Below are positions 43,291 to 53,529 of a stretch of DNA of 64,000 bases, piece by piece. This stretch comes from an uncultured Prevotella sp. (lineage in GTDB: Bacteria; Bacteroidota; Bacteroidia; Bacteroidales; Bacteroidaceae): positions 1-64,000 of the forward strand of contig CAAGPV010000050.1 in assembly GCA_900771975.1 (NCBI GenBank). The letters are read 5' to 3'. Below the pieces are notes generated by a model. It searched no databases and had not been told where the DNA came from. It worked only from the letters and a program-made list of their open reading frames with translations. The first letter of the stretch is position 1; each line of letters begins with the position of its first letter. The position numbers were made by a program, and so were the translations under genes.

Positions 43291-44129
43291 TAATCTACCA
43301 TCTGCATATTAATACCACAATATCCACAAATAATAATTATCAATCCTATGATTATGCGATACCATCCAAAAGCTGCAAAACCATACTTTGTAACATAATT
43401 GATAAAGAATTTAATTGCCAATATTGCTACGACAAAAGCCACAAACGAACCGAGCAACAAAGTTTGGAGATTATTTCCTTGCATAAGAACAGAGGCTTCA
43501 CCGCCTTTAATCATCTTGAATGTTTCCAAACAAGTTGCACCAAACATAGTTGGTACCGCCAAAAAAAATGAAAATTCCGCAGCTGATTTACGAGTTAACT
43601 TTTGTGACATACCACCAACGATGGTTGACATCGAACGGGACACGCCTGGTATCATGGAAATACATTGAATCAGACCAATTATAAAAGCCCGTTTATATGT
43701 TAACTGAGTATTCTCGCTACCTTTATTGAATATTCTATCGCAAAACAACATAAAAACGCCTCCCAGTATTAACATCCAAGCCACTAATTGAACATTCCCC
43801 AAATTTTCTTCTATCATAGAATTGAACAACAATCCTAATACTACAGCTGGCAACACACCAACAACTAAGCGAGCATAAAAATCAAACATCGCTTGCCAAT
43901 AAGTTTTGTTGTTGTTAATGCTATTAGGGTAAAAAAAACGTTTCCAATAAAGGCAAATAACCGAAAGAATTGCTCCAAATTGGATAATTACAGTAAACGC
44001 TTTAACAAAAGGGGTGCTAGGTACTCCTAACAAACTTTGGGCAATTATCATATGTCCTGTGGATGACACCGGCAAGAACTCTGTAAGTCCTTCTACTATC
44101 GAAATTATAATTGTTTGAAAAAAATCCAT
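43290..44129 (-). CDS. uppP: Undecaprenyl-diphosphatase
   Basis: A 279-residue polytopic membrane protein of the BacA/UppP family that recycles the lipid carrier for peptidoglycan. Motif 1 IVEGLTEFLPVSSTGHMII and motif 2 PGVSRSMSTIVGG are intact. About eight membrane helices. It confers some bacitracin resistance in other bacteria. Lies 3 bp after the DUF3098 gene. Confidence 0.95.
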   Translation of the reverse strand: MDFFQTIIISIVEGLTEFLPVSSTGHMIIAQSLLGVPSTPFVKAFTVIIQFGAILSVICLYWKRFFYPNSINNNKTYWQAMFDFYARLVVGVLPAVVLGLLFNSMIEENLGNVQLVAWMLILGGVFMLFCDRIFNKGSENTQLTYKRAFIIGLIQCISMIPGVSRSMSTIVGGMSQKLTRKSAAEFSFFLAVPTMFGATCLETFKMIKGGEASVLMQGNNLQTLLLGSFVAFVVAILAIKFFINYVTKYGFAAFGWYRIIIGLIIIICGYCGINMQMVD

Positions 44130-44132
44130 TCT

Positions 44133-44393
44133 TTATTCTACTGTTGTTTTATTTGGAAAATCTTTCACATCATCCTTGGGGTTGTATACAATTGCACCGA
44201 TGATAGACACAAAACCAACAAATGTCACGATTGGAGCTACTTTAATTCGGATTGTGCTATAAACAGATGGGTCGAAAAAGGTTTCATTAGAACCTCCTCC
44301 GCTCATCAAAATAAGCCCAACTATAACTACAAACATTCCTATTGCCAGCAAAAGAAAGTTTATTTTTCCAAATGCAAAATTCCTTTTATCCAT
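44133..44393 (-). CDS. DUF3098 small membrane protein
   Basis: An 86-residue protein with two membrane helices (INFLLLAIGMFVVIVGLILMSG and VAPIVTFVGFVSIIGAIVYN) separated by a short FFDPSVYSTIR loop. It matches DUF3098, which sits between ftsX and uppP in many Bacteroidetes. Function unknown; conserved position suggests a link with cell division or envelope synthesis. Confidence 0.85.
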   Translation of the reverse strand: MDKRNFAFGKINFLLLAIGMFVVIVGLILMSGGGSNETFFDPSVYSTIRIKVAPIVTFVGFVSIIGAIVYNPKDDVKDFPNKTTVE

Positions 44394-44433
44394 TATTTGT
44401 CAAATTTTATCTATTATATTATAAAGAAAATAC

Positions 44434-45315
44434 TTAGATTTTGTAAAGGTCTGCGGCTTTCATTTTCAAAAATTTATTAACCGACAGCCAAGAACAAAAC
44501 AATGTAATCAATATTCCAAACAACAATACTGCTGCTGCAGTTATAATCATTACTTGAGTATTTAAGACAACTGTCATATCAGGTTCGTAACAATACAGAG
44601 CATACACACCAATTCCTAAAACAATTATTGCTATCAATGCAGAAAGAAGCCCTTGCCCTATCGCACTACGGAGAAATGGAGCACGAATAAAATTATAGGA
44701 CGCTCCTACAAGTTTCATTGTGTGGATAGAAAACCGGCGAGAATATACGCTCAACCTTATAGTATTGTTTATTAATGAGAATGACTCTATTGTTAGTATT
44801 GCTGCCAAAACCAACAACACAATACTGATTTTGGACAAATTTTTGTTTACACTATCTATTAAGTCCTGCCTATAATCTATATCGCGTACACCTTGATAAG
44901 TTTTTAAAGTGGATACTATCCATTTTATAGAGTCATTATTAGCATAATTGGGTTGTAAGCGAAGATCTATTTCTGCAGTAAAAGGATTTTCACCTGCAAA
45001 TTCGGATGGGTCAGTACCCAATTCTTTCGTCCCTTCTTTCAGTGCTTGTTCTTTGCTCACATAATCCGTACCTTGTACATAGGGTAATTCTTCCACCATC
45101 CGACATAGACGTTGAGCTTCTTGTTCGGAAGTCTCGGGGGTTAATTCCATTGTAACTGTCAGGTTTTCCTTAACATAGGCCGACAAATTACGCCCTGTAA
45201 AAGCCGTTAACACCACGATTCCCAATAAGATTAATACCATTGATGTACTTATGCAAAGGGTAACAACCTGTAACCCTTGGCGGAAATTGCTTGCCTTATT
45301 TCTTCTTTTTCTCAT
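44434..45315 (-). CDS. ftsX: Cell division permease FtsX
   Basis: A 293-residue FtsX: an N-terminal membrane helix, an extracellular domain of about 120 residues (VTMELTPETSEQEAQRLCRMVEELPYV), and three C-terminal helices. It partners with the ATPase FtsE to regulate peptidoglycan hydrolases in division; ftsE is not next to it here. First gene of ftsX-DUF3098-uppP-truB-queA-folK. A -7 box TAATTTTG lies upstream near 45350. Confidence 0.9.
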   Translation of the reverse strand: MRKRRNKASNFRQGLQVVTLCISTSMVLILLGIVVLTAFTGRNLSAYVKENLTVTMELTPETSEQEAQRLCRMVEELPYVQGTDYVSKEQALKEGTKELGTDPSEFAGENPFTAEIDLRLQPNYANNDSIKWIVSTLKTYQGVRDIDYRQDLIDSVNKNLSKISIVLLVLAAILTIESFSLINNTIRLSVYSRRFSIHTMKLVGASYNFIRAPFLRSAIGQGLLSALIAIIVLGIGVYALYCYEPDMTVVLNTQVMIITAAAVLLFGILITLFCSWLSVNKFLKMKAADLYKI

Positions 45316-45488
45316 TTCTCAAGAGAATATTTTACACCGAATTTGGTGCAAAATTAATAAAAAAACCACTCACTATAATTAGATTAACCTCTATTAACAC
45401 CTGCAGAAAGCTTCTTTCAAGCAAATAGTGTACTTTTGTATAGATTTTAGGATTTCTTATTAGGAAAAGAAAAAACAGAAAAGAAACT

Positions 45489-46271
45489 ATGAGTACTGTC
45501 ATTTATCCTTCACCTATTTATGGTCCTGTACATAGTCGTCGTTTAGGAATCTCCCTTGGAATAAATCTTCTTCCAGCAGATGGGAAAAGTTGTACATTCG
45601 ACTGCATCTATTGCGAATGTGGATATAATTGTAACCATCGTCCACATAAAAGGATGCCGACACGAGAAGAAGTAGCAAAAGGATTGGAGCAAAAGCTAAT
45701 GGAAATGCGTGCAGAGGGAACATTACCAGATGTCCTCACTTTCGCAGGGAACGGTGAGCCCACAAGCAATCCCCATTTTGCAGAAATCATTGACGACACA
45801 ATTCACTTGCGTGATACCTATTGTCCAAAGGCAAAAATAAGCGTGTTAAGCAATTCTACATTTGCTCACCATCCTAAAATACACAATGCGCTATTGAAAA
45901 TCGAAAATAATATCCTCAAGCTTGATACTGTCAACGCCCGTTATATCGACATTGTCGATCGGCCTCAACAAAAAAGTTTCAACGTCAACGACATCATTAA
46001 GCACCTCAAAAGTTTTAAAGGTAAAGTCATCATACAGACTATTTTTATGAATGGTACAACAGATGCAGGAATTGATATATGCAACACAGGAGATGAATAT
46101 GTTCAACCCTGGCTCAATGCATTAACTGAAATTAAGCCTAAAGCTGTTATGATTTACACTATTGACAGAGAAACTCCTGACCGACATCTAAGAAAAGCAA
46201 GTAAAGAAGAACTCGACAGAATTTGCAATCAAGTCCGTTCATTAGGCATACCATGCACAGCTTCTTATTAA
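45489..46271 (+). CDS. Radical SAM protein
   Basis: A 260-residue radical SAM enzyme. The cluster motif CTFDCIYCEC (CxxxCxxC pattern in shortened form) follows YGPVHSRRLGISLGINLLPADGK; FAGNGEPTSNPHF is the SAM-binding GNGEPT motif. It belongs to a group of small Bacteroidetes radical SAM proteins of unknown substrate. It is divergent from ftsX and convergent with lpxA. Confidence 0.85.
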   Translation: MSTVIYPSPIYGPVHSRRLGISLGINLLPADGKSCTFDCIYCECGYNCNHRPHKRMPTREEVAKGLEQKLMEMRAEGTLPDVLTFAGNGEPTSNPHFAEIIDDTIHLRDTYCPKAKISVLSNSTFAHHPKIHNALLKIENNILKLDTVNARYIDIVDRPQQKSFNVNDIIKHLKSFKGKVIIQTIFMNGTTDAGIDICNTGDEYVQPWLNALTEIKPKAVMIYTIDRETPDRHLRKASKEELDRICNQVRSLGIPCTASY

Positions 46272-46299
46272 AATGCTAACACATCTTTTCTAATAAAGC

Positions 46300-46337
46300 A
46301 ATGGAGGCGAACCTCACGGTCCGCCTCCATTTTCGTT
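46300..46337. terminator. Shared terminator between radical SAM gene and lpxA
   Basis: AATGGAGGCG and CGCCTCCATT form a 10-bp stem with an inner GAACC/GGTCC, centred between the two convergent genes. The plus-strand side has TTTTCGTT after it; the minus side has only CTTTATT. It probably ends both transcripts. Confidence 0.8.
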
Positions 46338-46356
46338 ATAAATTATAGATATGAAT

Positions 46357-47139
46357 TTACATTTTACAGATAATACCTTGGTCAGTTGCCCTGATAAATT
46401 CCACGACATTGCGTATTTCCGGGCTATCCGGGACTTGTTCATCCACTTGCATACAAGCATCGAAAACACTTGTCTGTCCATGGAAAACCAACCGATAAGC
46501 ATTTGCAATATGCTTTATCACTTTTTCATCTATACCATGGGCTTTACACATTGTGCTATTAACCCCACCGTAAACAACAGGATTTCCACCAGCTATAATA
46601 TAAGGTGGTACATCTTTTGAAAAAGTAGTACCTGCTTGAATCATAGCATACGTACCGACACGGGTCCCTGCATTTTCTATTACTGAAGAAGAAAATATCA
46701 CCCCATTCTCAATAATACAGTCACCAGCGATTTTCGTACCATATCCAAACACACAAGAATCACCGACCTTAGTATCATGAGAAATATGGGCTCCCTCCAT
46801 CAAGAAGTTGCGTGATCCTATCACAGTTTGTCCACCCTGATGTGTAGCACGATTGATGACTACATTTTCACGTATAACATTCTCGTCACCTATAATAACT
46901 TCTGTTGCTTCACCCTTAAAGCAAAAATCTTGTGGTAAAGCGGCTATTACAGAGCCCTGATGTATTTTGTTTTTCTTGCCCATACGAGTACCATTCAATA
47001 TGGAAACAAAAGGAAAGATGATACAATCATCACCTATCACAACGTCGTCTTCAATATAAACGAACGGGAATATCTTACAACCGTCTCCAATTTTTGCATT
47101 GGGAGAGATAACGGCTTTTGGACTGATATTGCTACTCAT
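46357..47139 (-). CDS. lpxA: Acyl-ACP:UDP-N-acetylglucosamine O-acyltransferase LpxA
   Basis: A 260-residue left-handed beta-helix acyltransferase that starts lipid A synthesis. Hexapeptide repeats (ISPKAVISPNAKIGDGCKIFPFVYIEDDVVIGDDC) and the catalytic-histidine region INRATHQGGQTVIGSRNFLMEGAHISHDTKVG are visible, followed by the C-terminal helical bundle. In this window it stands alone, without the usual lpxD or fabZ neighbours. Confidence 0.95.
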   Translation of the reverse strand: MSSNISPKAVISPNAKIGDGCKIFPFVYIEDDVVIGDDCIIFPFVSILNGTRMGKKNKIHQGSVIAALPQDFCFKGEATEVIIGDENVIRENVVINRATHQGGQTVIGSRNFLMEGAHISHDTKVGDSCVFGYGTKIAGDCIIENGVIFSSSVIENAGTRVGTYAMIQAGTTFSKDVPPYIIAGGNPVVYGGVNSTMCKAHGIDEKVIKHIANAYRLVFHGQTSVFDACMQVDEQVPDSPEIRNVVEFIRATDQGIICKM

Positions 47140-47167
47140 AACAAATTTGTATCTTCTAAAATTATTA

Positions 47168-48589
47168 CTATTTGCTACCTCCGCCTAAAGCATAGTAAAG
47201 ATTAACTATGGATTGGAGCTTGGAGAATTGATCTTGTACTTGGTTTATCTCTGCATTAAGTAAGTTCTGTTGGGCAGTGATAACCTCCAAATAGGTACTT
47301 GAGCTCTGCTTGTACAACATCTCAGTATCCTTCAGATTCTGCTTTAAGACCTCTATACGGTGTTGTTCAAGTTCGTCAGATTCTTTAGCGGAATTGTAAG
47401 CAACCAAGGCATTGCTCACCTCTGAGCCAGCAGACAAAATTGAATTTTGCCAATTATTGTAGGCTTGCTTGTATTGGTCTTCTGCTACACGAAGAGCTGC
47501 AATAAGTTGACCTTTCATAAATATAGGTTGGGTTAATGAACCTACAGCTTGCAGCAGCAATTTAGCGGGATTCACCAATCCTGAACCATTCGACCAGCCA
47601 CCAGTACCTTGTATGGTTAAAGATGGATAGAAATTGCCACGAGCTTTTTGCACATCATAGAAACAAGCCGCAAGTGCCATTTCGTTTGCATGAACATCAG
47701 CGCGGTTGCTTAAGAGTTCCACCCCTACCCCTTTTGAATAGTTTTCGGGTAAAGACTGGCCGTCAAGTTTTCCGCGAGCTATTGCATGCGCAGGCTCTCC
47801 CAACAAAAGGCTAAGCGAATTTTCGCTTTCTCGTATTTGTTGTTTCAAACTTACACCTTGTGTCTTGACACTATAATATGCAGCCTCTGCACTTTGAACG
47901 CTCGTAGAACGGGCACGCCCAAATTGCATTTGCAGTTTCATCATATCCCATGTATCCTTTGTCAGGCCTTCCATATCATTCACTATTTCCAATTGTCGAT
48001 CTAACATCAACAACGAATAATAAAGGTTTGCCACATTACAAATCAATCGTGTCTGAACAGCGACCTTATAGTCTTGGGTTTGCAACAAACTAGCAGCTGC
48101 TACTTGCTTTGAATTGCGTAACTTACCAAACAAATCAACATCCCAACTTGCTACAACTGGCAATGTATAACTCTTAGTTGCTTCTACGTGAGAGCCAAAA
48201 TGTGACAAGGTGCCTTGAGGAGATATTGCTACAGATGGTAAAAAAGCAAGTTTTGCTGTTTTTAGCTGAGCCTCTGCCATATCAACATTTAATGCTGCAT
48301 TCAATAAGTCCGGATTGTTTTCAAGAGATTTAGAAATGAGGGTCTGCAAATGCGGGTCTGTAAAAACACTCTTCCAAGGCAGATTTCCAAAGTCATTAGA
48401 TCCCTCTAAAGCGGCTTGATTGTTCACCGGATCTCGTACAATGCCTTCCGTCTTAACTTCAGGTCGCTCATACGTTCCATAAAGGCTCTTACATCCTGTG
48501 AGTGACAAGGACATTAAGCAAAACATCCCTATACCTATCGAGCCCCATCTGTGCGAACTTTTCTGTATTTCTTTATTAAATATATTCAT
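47168..48589 (-). CDS. Efflux RND transporter outer membrane lipoprotein (NodT/OprM family)
   Basis: About 473 residues from the ATG at 48589, which puts the lipoprotein signal at its start (FCLMSLSLTGC, Cys33). The body is the two-repeat outer-membrane factor fold, with PWKSVFTDPHLQTLISKSLENNPDLLNAA near the N-terminus and the second repeat near YKQAYNNWQNSILSAGSEVSNALVAY. A longer frame reaches back to 48685 at the pump stop but would bury the signal. It is the exit duct of the tripartite pump. Confidence 0.92.
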   Translation of the reverse strand: MNIFNKEIQKSSHRWGSIGIGMFCLMSLSLTGCKSLYGTYERPEVKTEGIVRDPVNNQAALEGSNDFGNLPWKSVFTDPHLQTLISKSLENNPDLLNAALNVDMAEAQLKTAKLAFLPSVAISPQGTLSHFGSHVEATKSYTLPVVASWDVDLFGKLRNSKQVAAASLLQTQDYKVAVQTRLICNVANLYYSLLMLDRQLEIVNDMEGLTKDTWDMMKLQMQFGRARSTSVQSAEAAYYSVKTQGVSLKQQIRESENSLSLLLGEPAHAIARGKLDGQSLPENYSKGVGVELLSNRADVHANEMALAACFYDVQKARGNFYPSLTIQGTGGWSNGSGLVNPAKLLLQAVGSLTQPIFMKGQLIAALRVAEDQYKQAYNNWQNSILSAGSEVSNALVAYNSAKESDELEQHRIEVLKQNLKDTEMLYKQSSSTYLEVITAQQNLLNAEINQVQDQFSKLQSIVNLYYALGGGSK

Positions 48590-48684
48590 TTTTTCGTCTT
48601 TATTTATTAAAACCTTAGACAAGCTTTCTAACTTTGGCCAAAGTTTGTAGTCTTTACTCTGGCCAAAGTAAAAAGTTATTGACA

Positions 48685-51600
48685 TTACATTGGACGATTT
48701 TTAAGTTCATACTCTTTGCTCGCACCTTGTGCATATTGCTTCAATTCCCGCTCAACATCAGGATTGCCTTCATCGTGGAAATCCAAAGGCTTAATCTTCT
48801 CTTGTAGATATTGGAAAATTGCGAACAAAGCTGGAACAACAAATAACTGACAAATAGTACCAATAAGCATACCTCCAACGGCAGCTGCACCCAGCGTCTG
48901 GTTTCCGTTACGACCTACACCTGATGCAAACATCAAAGGCAACAGACCGATAATCATTGCGAGTGAGGTCATAAGGATAGGACGTAGACGTGCACCCGCT
49001 CCCAAGATAGCTGCATATTTAATTGCCATACCAGTCTGTCGACGCTCCAATGCAAACTGCACAATCAAGATGGCGTTCTTTGCCAACAAACCAATCAACA
49101 TGATCAAAGCAATCTGCATATAAATATCATTGGTGTGGCCAAACAACTGTGTAAAGGCAAATGCTCCAGCCAAACCGAACGGTATAGACAATATCACAGA
49201 CAACGGCAAGAGATAACTCTCATACTGTGCTGACAAAATCAAGTAGACGAAGACTAAGCAAAGAGCAAATATCAATCCTGTGGAATTGCTCGACTCCTGC
49301 TCCGAACGAGTAAGACCCGAGAAGTCATACGAATAGCCTTGTGGCAAGGTTTGCTGAGCAACCTCTTCCACGGCTTTCAAAGCCTGTCCCGAAGAATATC
49401 CGTCTGCAACCGTTGCATTCACGTTAATAGCTGTGTACAGGTTGAAACGGTTTATGTTTGAAGGACCATAGACGCGGCGCAATGAAACAAACTCACTGAC
49501 TGGTGACATTCCGTTGCTAGTCTTTACATAGATCTCGTTGAGAGACGATTCTGTCATACGCGATGCCACATCACCTTGTACCATTACACGGAAAAGTTTA
49601 CCGTATGCATTGAAGTTACTTGCATAGAGTCCACCATAATATCCCTGTAGCACACCCAGTACGGCTGAAGGAGACGTACCTGCCTGCTTAGTTTTGGCAA
49701 CGTCCACGTCTACCATATACTGAGGATAAGTAGGACTATACGAAGTCATAGCGTTCGATATTTCCGGACGTTCGTTGAGAGCTTTCAGATATTTCTTTGT
49801 AATCTCGAAGAACTTGTTGAGGTCACCACCAGTCTTGTCCTGCATAGAGAACGACAAACCGTTGGCAAAGGAGAAACCGGAAATCATAGGAGGACCGAAT
49901 GCCAAAATCTGTGCATCTTTAATGGTTGCAGTCTGCTTGTAAATCATGCCCAAAATAGAATTCTGTTCAGCAGGATTGATAAACAGGCCTGCAATGCCAG
50001 CACCAGTAAAACAACTCTTTATGCGGTCAAACAGTCCGTAGTCACGCTCGGCAAATGGTTTCAACTTTACAATAATAGTTGCCTGGTCAGAACCCTGTCC
50101 TGCTATGAAGTTGTAACCAGCTATCATATTTCGGCGTTCGATGTAAGGGTTACTGCCCAACATTTTATCCACTTGCTTAGCTACCTTCATCGTCTTTTCT
50201 TGACCCGTGGCAGGAGGCATGGACATGGTTACGAAAATGGTACCAGTGTCCTCTTCAGGAACAAGACCGGTCTTGGTTGTACCCATAAGCAGTACCAAAG
50301 CCACGATACCCAACACCACCGAACCTCCGGATAGGATGTGGTTGTTGATAACGCGCTCCACACCTTTTTTATATTTATTGGTAATTTTCTCAAACGATTT
50401 GTTAAAGCCTTCGTGGAAACGAGACACAAACGTAGTTTTACCTCCACGTTCTTTGAGTTCTTCATCTTTTGGCTTCAACAACACCGCACACAATGCTGGA
50501 GACAGAGTCAAAGCGTTTACAGCTGAGATCAGAATTGAAATCGCCATTGTCACACCAAACTCCCGATAGAACGTACCACTTGTTCCGCCGATAAACGATA
50601 CAGGAACGAACACAGACGACATCACAAGGGTGATAGATATAATGGCACCCGAAATCTCGTTCATGGCATCGATAGAAGCTGTAAGAGCGCTCTTGTAGCC
50701 CATATCCAACTTGGCATGTACCGCCTCTACCACCACAATGGCATCATCCACCACAATAGCGATGGCAAGAAGCAAAGCAGACAACGTCAACAAGTTAATG
50801 GAGAAGCCAAATACCCACAGGAAGAAGAACGTACCAATCAATGCCACAGGTACGGCAATCATAGGGATAAGAGTGGAACGGAAGTCTTGCAGGAAGACAT
50901 ACACCACAAAGAACACCAATACAAGAGTGATAAGCAAGGTTTTAACAACCTCTTCAATTGATGCAAAAAGGAATTCGGTAACATCCTGCATAACAACATA
51001 TTCCAATCCCGGTGGGAAATTCTTTGCCTGCTTAGCAAGCTCTGTCTTCACATCTTTTGCAATCTGCGTAGCATTGGATCCGGCAATTTGTTGAACCATA
51101 CCCATAACGGCCGGTTGACCATCATTAAGCAAGTTTACATTATACATGAGCACACCCAACTCTATACGGGCAACATCTTTAAGATGTAGGGTTTGTCCGT
51201 CAACATTACTCTTTAAAATAATGTTTTCATATTCGGTTGGAGTTTGCAAGCGACCTTTGTAACGAAGCACATACTCGTACGCAACGTTGCTTTGTTCTCC
51301 TAACTTACCAGGGGCAGCTTCTATATTCTGCTCGGCAAGGGCTTCTGAAATGTCAGAAGGAACCAATCCATACTGCTTCATCTTGTCTGGCTTAAGCCAA
51401 ATTCGCATAGAGTATTTGGCGGTTGAAGGGCTTTGTACGTCACCCACACCGTTGATACGCTTCAAGGCTGGAACAATGTTGATATCGTTGTAGTTGGTGA
51501 CAAAGTCAGAACTGTAACGACCGTCTTCACTGGTCAACGAATACATGATGACGTTGGATGTCTGACGCTTGGAAACCGTCACACCCACACGGGTAACTTC

Positions 51601-51963
51601 AGCAGGAAGCAGCGCCTGTGCTTGAGACACACGGTTCTGCACATTTACAGCTGCCATATCAGGGTCTGAACCTTGCTTGAAATAAACCGTTATTTGCGCC
51701 ATACCGTCGTTAGTTGCCGACGATGTCATGTAGGTCATGTTTTCTACACCGTTGATACTCTCTTCAAGCGGAGTAACAACCGAGTTAAGCACCGTTTGGG
51801 CATCCGCACCCGTATAGGTGGTCATCACAGAGATGGTAGGCGGTGCTATGTCCGGATACTGCTCAATAGGCAGTGACACCAATCCAATCGCACCTAACAG
51901 CACGAAGAATATGGATACAACCGTTGAAAGTACCGGTTGCTTTATGAAATTTGTAAAAGTCAT
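48685..51963 (-). CDS. Efflux RND transporter permease (HAE1/AcrB family)
   Basis: A 1092-residue inner-membrane pump with 12 helices. VSIFFVLLGAIGLVSLPIEQYPDIAPP near the N-terminus, the proton-relay region AIVVDDAIVVVEAVHAKLD, and GLLAKNAILIVQFALERRQTG in the second half are HAE1 signatures. It exports hydrophobic drugs or detergents with the periplasmic adaptor and outer membrane factor in the same operon. Length is about 40 residues more than AcrB, with extra C-terminal sequence. Confidence 0.96.
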   Translation of the reverse strand: MTFTNFIKQPVLSTVVSIFFVLLGAIGLVSLPIEQYPDIAPPTISVMTTYTGADAQTVLNSVVTPLEESINGVENMTYMTSSATNDGMAQITVYFKQGSDPDMAAVNVQNRVSQAQALLPAEVTRVGVTVSKRQTSNVIMYSLTSEDGRYSSDFVTNYNDINIVPALKRINGVGDVQSPSTAKYSMRIWLKPDKMKQYGLVPSDISEALAEQNIEAAPGKLGEQSNVAYEYVLRYKGRLQTPTEYENIILKSNVDGQTLHLKDVARIELGVLMYNVNLLNDGQPAVMGMVQQIAGSNATQIAKDVKTELAKQAKNFPPGLEYVVMQDVTEFLFASIEEVVKTLLITLVLVFFVVYVFLQDFRSTLIPMIAVPVALIGTFFFLWVFGFSINLLTLSALLLAIAIVVDDAIVVVEAVHAKLDMGYKSALTASIDAMNEISGAIISITLVMSSVFVPVSFIGGTSGTFYREFGVTMAISILISAVNALTLSPALCAVLLKPKDEELKERGGKTTFVSRFHEGFNKSFEKITNKYKKGVERVINNHILSGGSVVLGIVALVLLMGTTKTGLVPEEDTGTIFVTMSMPPATGQEKTMKVAKQVDKMLGSNPYIERRNMIAGYNFIAGQGSDQATIIVKLKPFAERDYGLFDRIKSCFTGAGIAGLFINPAEQNSILGMIYKQTATIKDAQILAFGPPMISGFSFANGLSFSMQDKTGGDLNKFFEITKKYLKALNERPEISNAMTSYSPTYPQYMVDVDVAKTKQAGTSPSAVLGVLQGYYGGLYASNFNAYGKLFRVMVQGDVASRMTESSLNEIYVKTSNGMSPVSEFVSLRRVYGPSNINRFNLYTAINVNATVADGYSSGQALKAVEEVAQQTLPQGYSYDFSGLTRSEQESSNSTGLIFALCLVFVYLILSAQYESYLLPLSVILSIPFGLAGAFAFTQLFGHTNDIYMQIALIMLIGLLAKNAILIVQFALERRQTGMAIKYAAILGAGARLRPILMTSLAMIIGLLPLMFASGVGRNGNQTLGAAAVGGMLIGTICQLFVVPALFAIFQYLQEKIKPLDFHDEGNPDVERELKQYAQGASKEYELKNRPM

Positions 51964-51998
51964 ATTCTAACCTTTTTACTTACTTTATTGATTATATC

Positions 51999-53300
51999 TT
52001 ACTTGTTCTTTTTGTCCTTTCCGCCAGTCATTGCCTCCAGGAAACCTCCGGCCGAACCTTGCTTTTCACCCAAAGCTTCTGCTTTCTTAACAGCTTCGTC
52101 ATATTCAGCTTCCGACAATGGCTTAATCGCTTGACCGTCTGTAAGACTTGTCAATCCTTTAGTTACAATTTTCTCACCCGGTTTCAAACCGCTGACAACA
52201 ATGTAGTTTAGACCGTCATTTTGTGGATCGACTTTGATTTCAGAATAATGTACCTTATTGTCGGAAGAGACTTTGTAAACAAAAATCTTATTTTGTACTT
52301 GAGTGGTTGCACTTTGCGGAATAAGAATGGCATGGCTATCTGTACGTGGAACAACAATCTGTCCAGAGCCACCGCTCTTCAGCAAATGCTCAGGATTAGC
52401 AAAATGGGCAATCATCTGAATGGTACCTGTTGTTGCATCGATATTTCCTGTAGACTTCACTACAGTTCCTTCATGGTTATAGATTGAGCCGTCAGCAAGT
52501 TGGAGTTGTACAGCAGGGAACTGATTTACAGCATTCGCCATTGAACCTGAGTTCTTCGTCAATGCCAATACATCTTTTTCTGTCATGGAAAAATAGACCT
52601 CTATGGTTCCCACATTTGTAATGGTAGTTACTGCAAGAGCCGAAGATGGACTTACCAAAGCCCCCTCTTTGTATGGCAAACTACCAACAAATCCACTTGT
52701 TGGAGCTTTTACATAACAGAAGCTAAGATTTTCTTTAGCCGTAGCCAAGGATGCCTGTGCTTGACGGACAGCAGCTTCAGCTGCTACCACACCCGAACGG
52801 GCTTGATTGACTGCGGCCAAAGCGGTTTCATAACTATTCTTGGCCGTTTCCAATTCATAACTTCCTATTACCTTATTATTATATAGGTTTTTACTGTTTG
52901 TATAGGTCAAACGAGCCGTAGCCAACTGAGCATTTGCTGAATTGACACTTGCTTGGGTCTGTTGCACTTGTGCTTGGGCCGAGTTTACAGCAGCTTGAGC
53001 TTGGCGAACTGCTGCCTGATAAGTTGCATTGTCTATAACAAACAACAATTGGCCTGCACTTACAGCCTGTCCTTCTTTAACAGCTAACTTCGTGATAAAT
53101 CCTGAAACTTTGGGACGAATCTCCACATCCTGTATACCTTTAATTGTTGCAGGATAAGTCGTTTTCAACTGCGTTGCCTGTGAGCCAATCTCCAATACAG
53201 GATACTCATCGCTCGTTGGCAAACCTTTACTACCTCCGCCACAACTTGTAAGAATAGCTGCGAATACAGAGGCAACTAACAAAATTTTGCTTCTTTTCAT
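51999..53300 (-). CDS. Efflux RND transporter periplasmic adaptor (AcrA family), lipoprotein
   Basis: A 433-residue membrane fusion protein. Lipobox LTSC at Cys20; biotinyl-lipoyl halves around VSGFITKLAVKEGQAVSAGQLLFVIDNA and FCYVKAPTSGFVGSL; the alpha-hairpin contains Gln/Ala-rich repeats (VNSAQAQVQQTQASVNSANAQ); then beta-barrel and membrane-proximal domains. First gene of the efflux operon; the pump follows after 35 bp. The leader of about 145 nt is unusually structured. Confidence 0.93.
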   Translation of the reverse strand: MKRSKILLVASVFAAILTSCGGGSKGLPTSDEYPVLEIGSQATQLKTTYPATIKGIQDVEIRPKVSGFITKLAVKEGQAVSAGQLLFVIDNATYQAAVRQAQAAVNSAQAQVQQTQASVNSANAQLATARLTYTNSKNLYNNKVIGSYELETAKNSYETALAAVNQARSGVVAAEAAVRQAQASLATAKENLSFCYVKAPTSGFVGSLPYKEGALVSPSSALAVTTITNVGTIEVYFSMTEKDVLALTKNSGSMANAVNQFPAVQLQLADGSIYNHEGTVVKSTGNIDATTGTIQMIAHFANPEHLLKSGGSGQIVVPRTDSHAILIPQSATTQVQNKIFVYKVSSDNKVHYSEIKVDPQNDGLNYIVVSGLKPGEKIVTKGLTSLTDGQAIKPLSEAEYDEAVKKAEALGEKQGSAGGFLEAMTGGKDKKNK

Positions 53301-53336
53301 ACCTATTTTTAACTGTTTTACTATTTATTAATTCTC

Positions 53337-53454
53337 TTATAAGACCTAAAGAGGGGCAATTATCCCCTATCTTTAAAAACTGACACAAAGCCTTTATAAG
53401 ACCTGTACCATGAAAACTAAACTTTTTTAGCTCAGTTTTCATGGCGCAAAGTTA
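53337..53454 (-). promoter_or_regulatory. Promoter -7 box and structured leader of the efflux operon
   Basis: The -7 box TAACTTTG (53447-53454) is followed within about 5 nt by an inverted repeat CCATGAAAACT/AGTTTTCATGG (53408-53444), which with wobble pairs gives about 17 bp. Further down are a GGGG/CCCC hairpin near 53352-53367 and a direct repeat TTATAAGACCT at 53337-53347 and 53394-53404. It could be an mRNA-stabilising hairpin, a repressor operator, or both. No regulator gene is adjacent. Confidence 0.55.
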
Positions 53455-53529
53455 GTTATTATCCTAAAAAAAAATGTATCGGCGGTATTCCTTTTAACAT
53501 TTATTATCTTGAAAAAAGTGAATATACAC

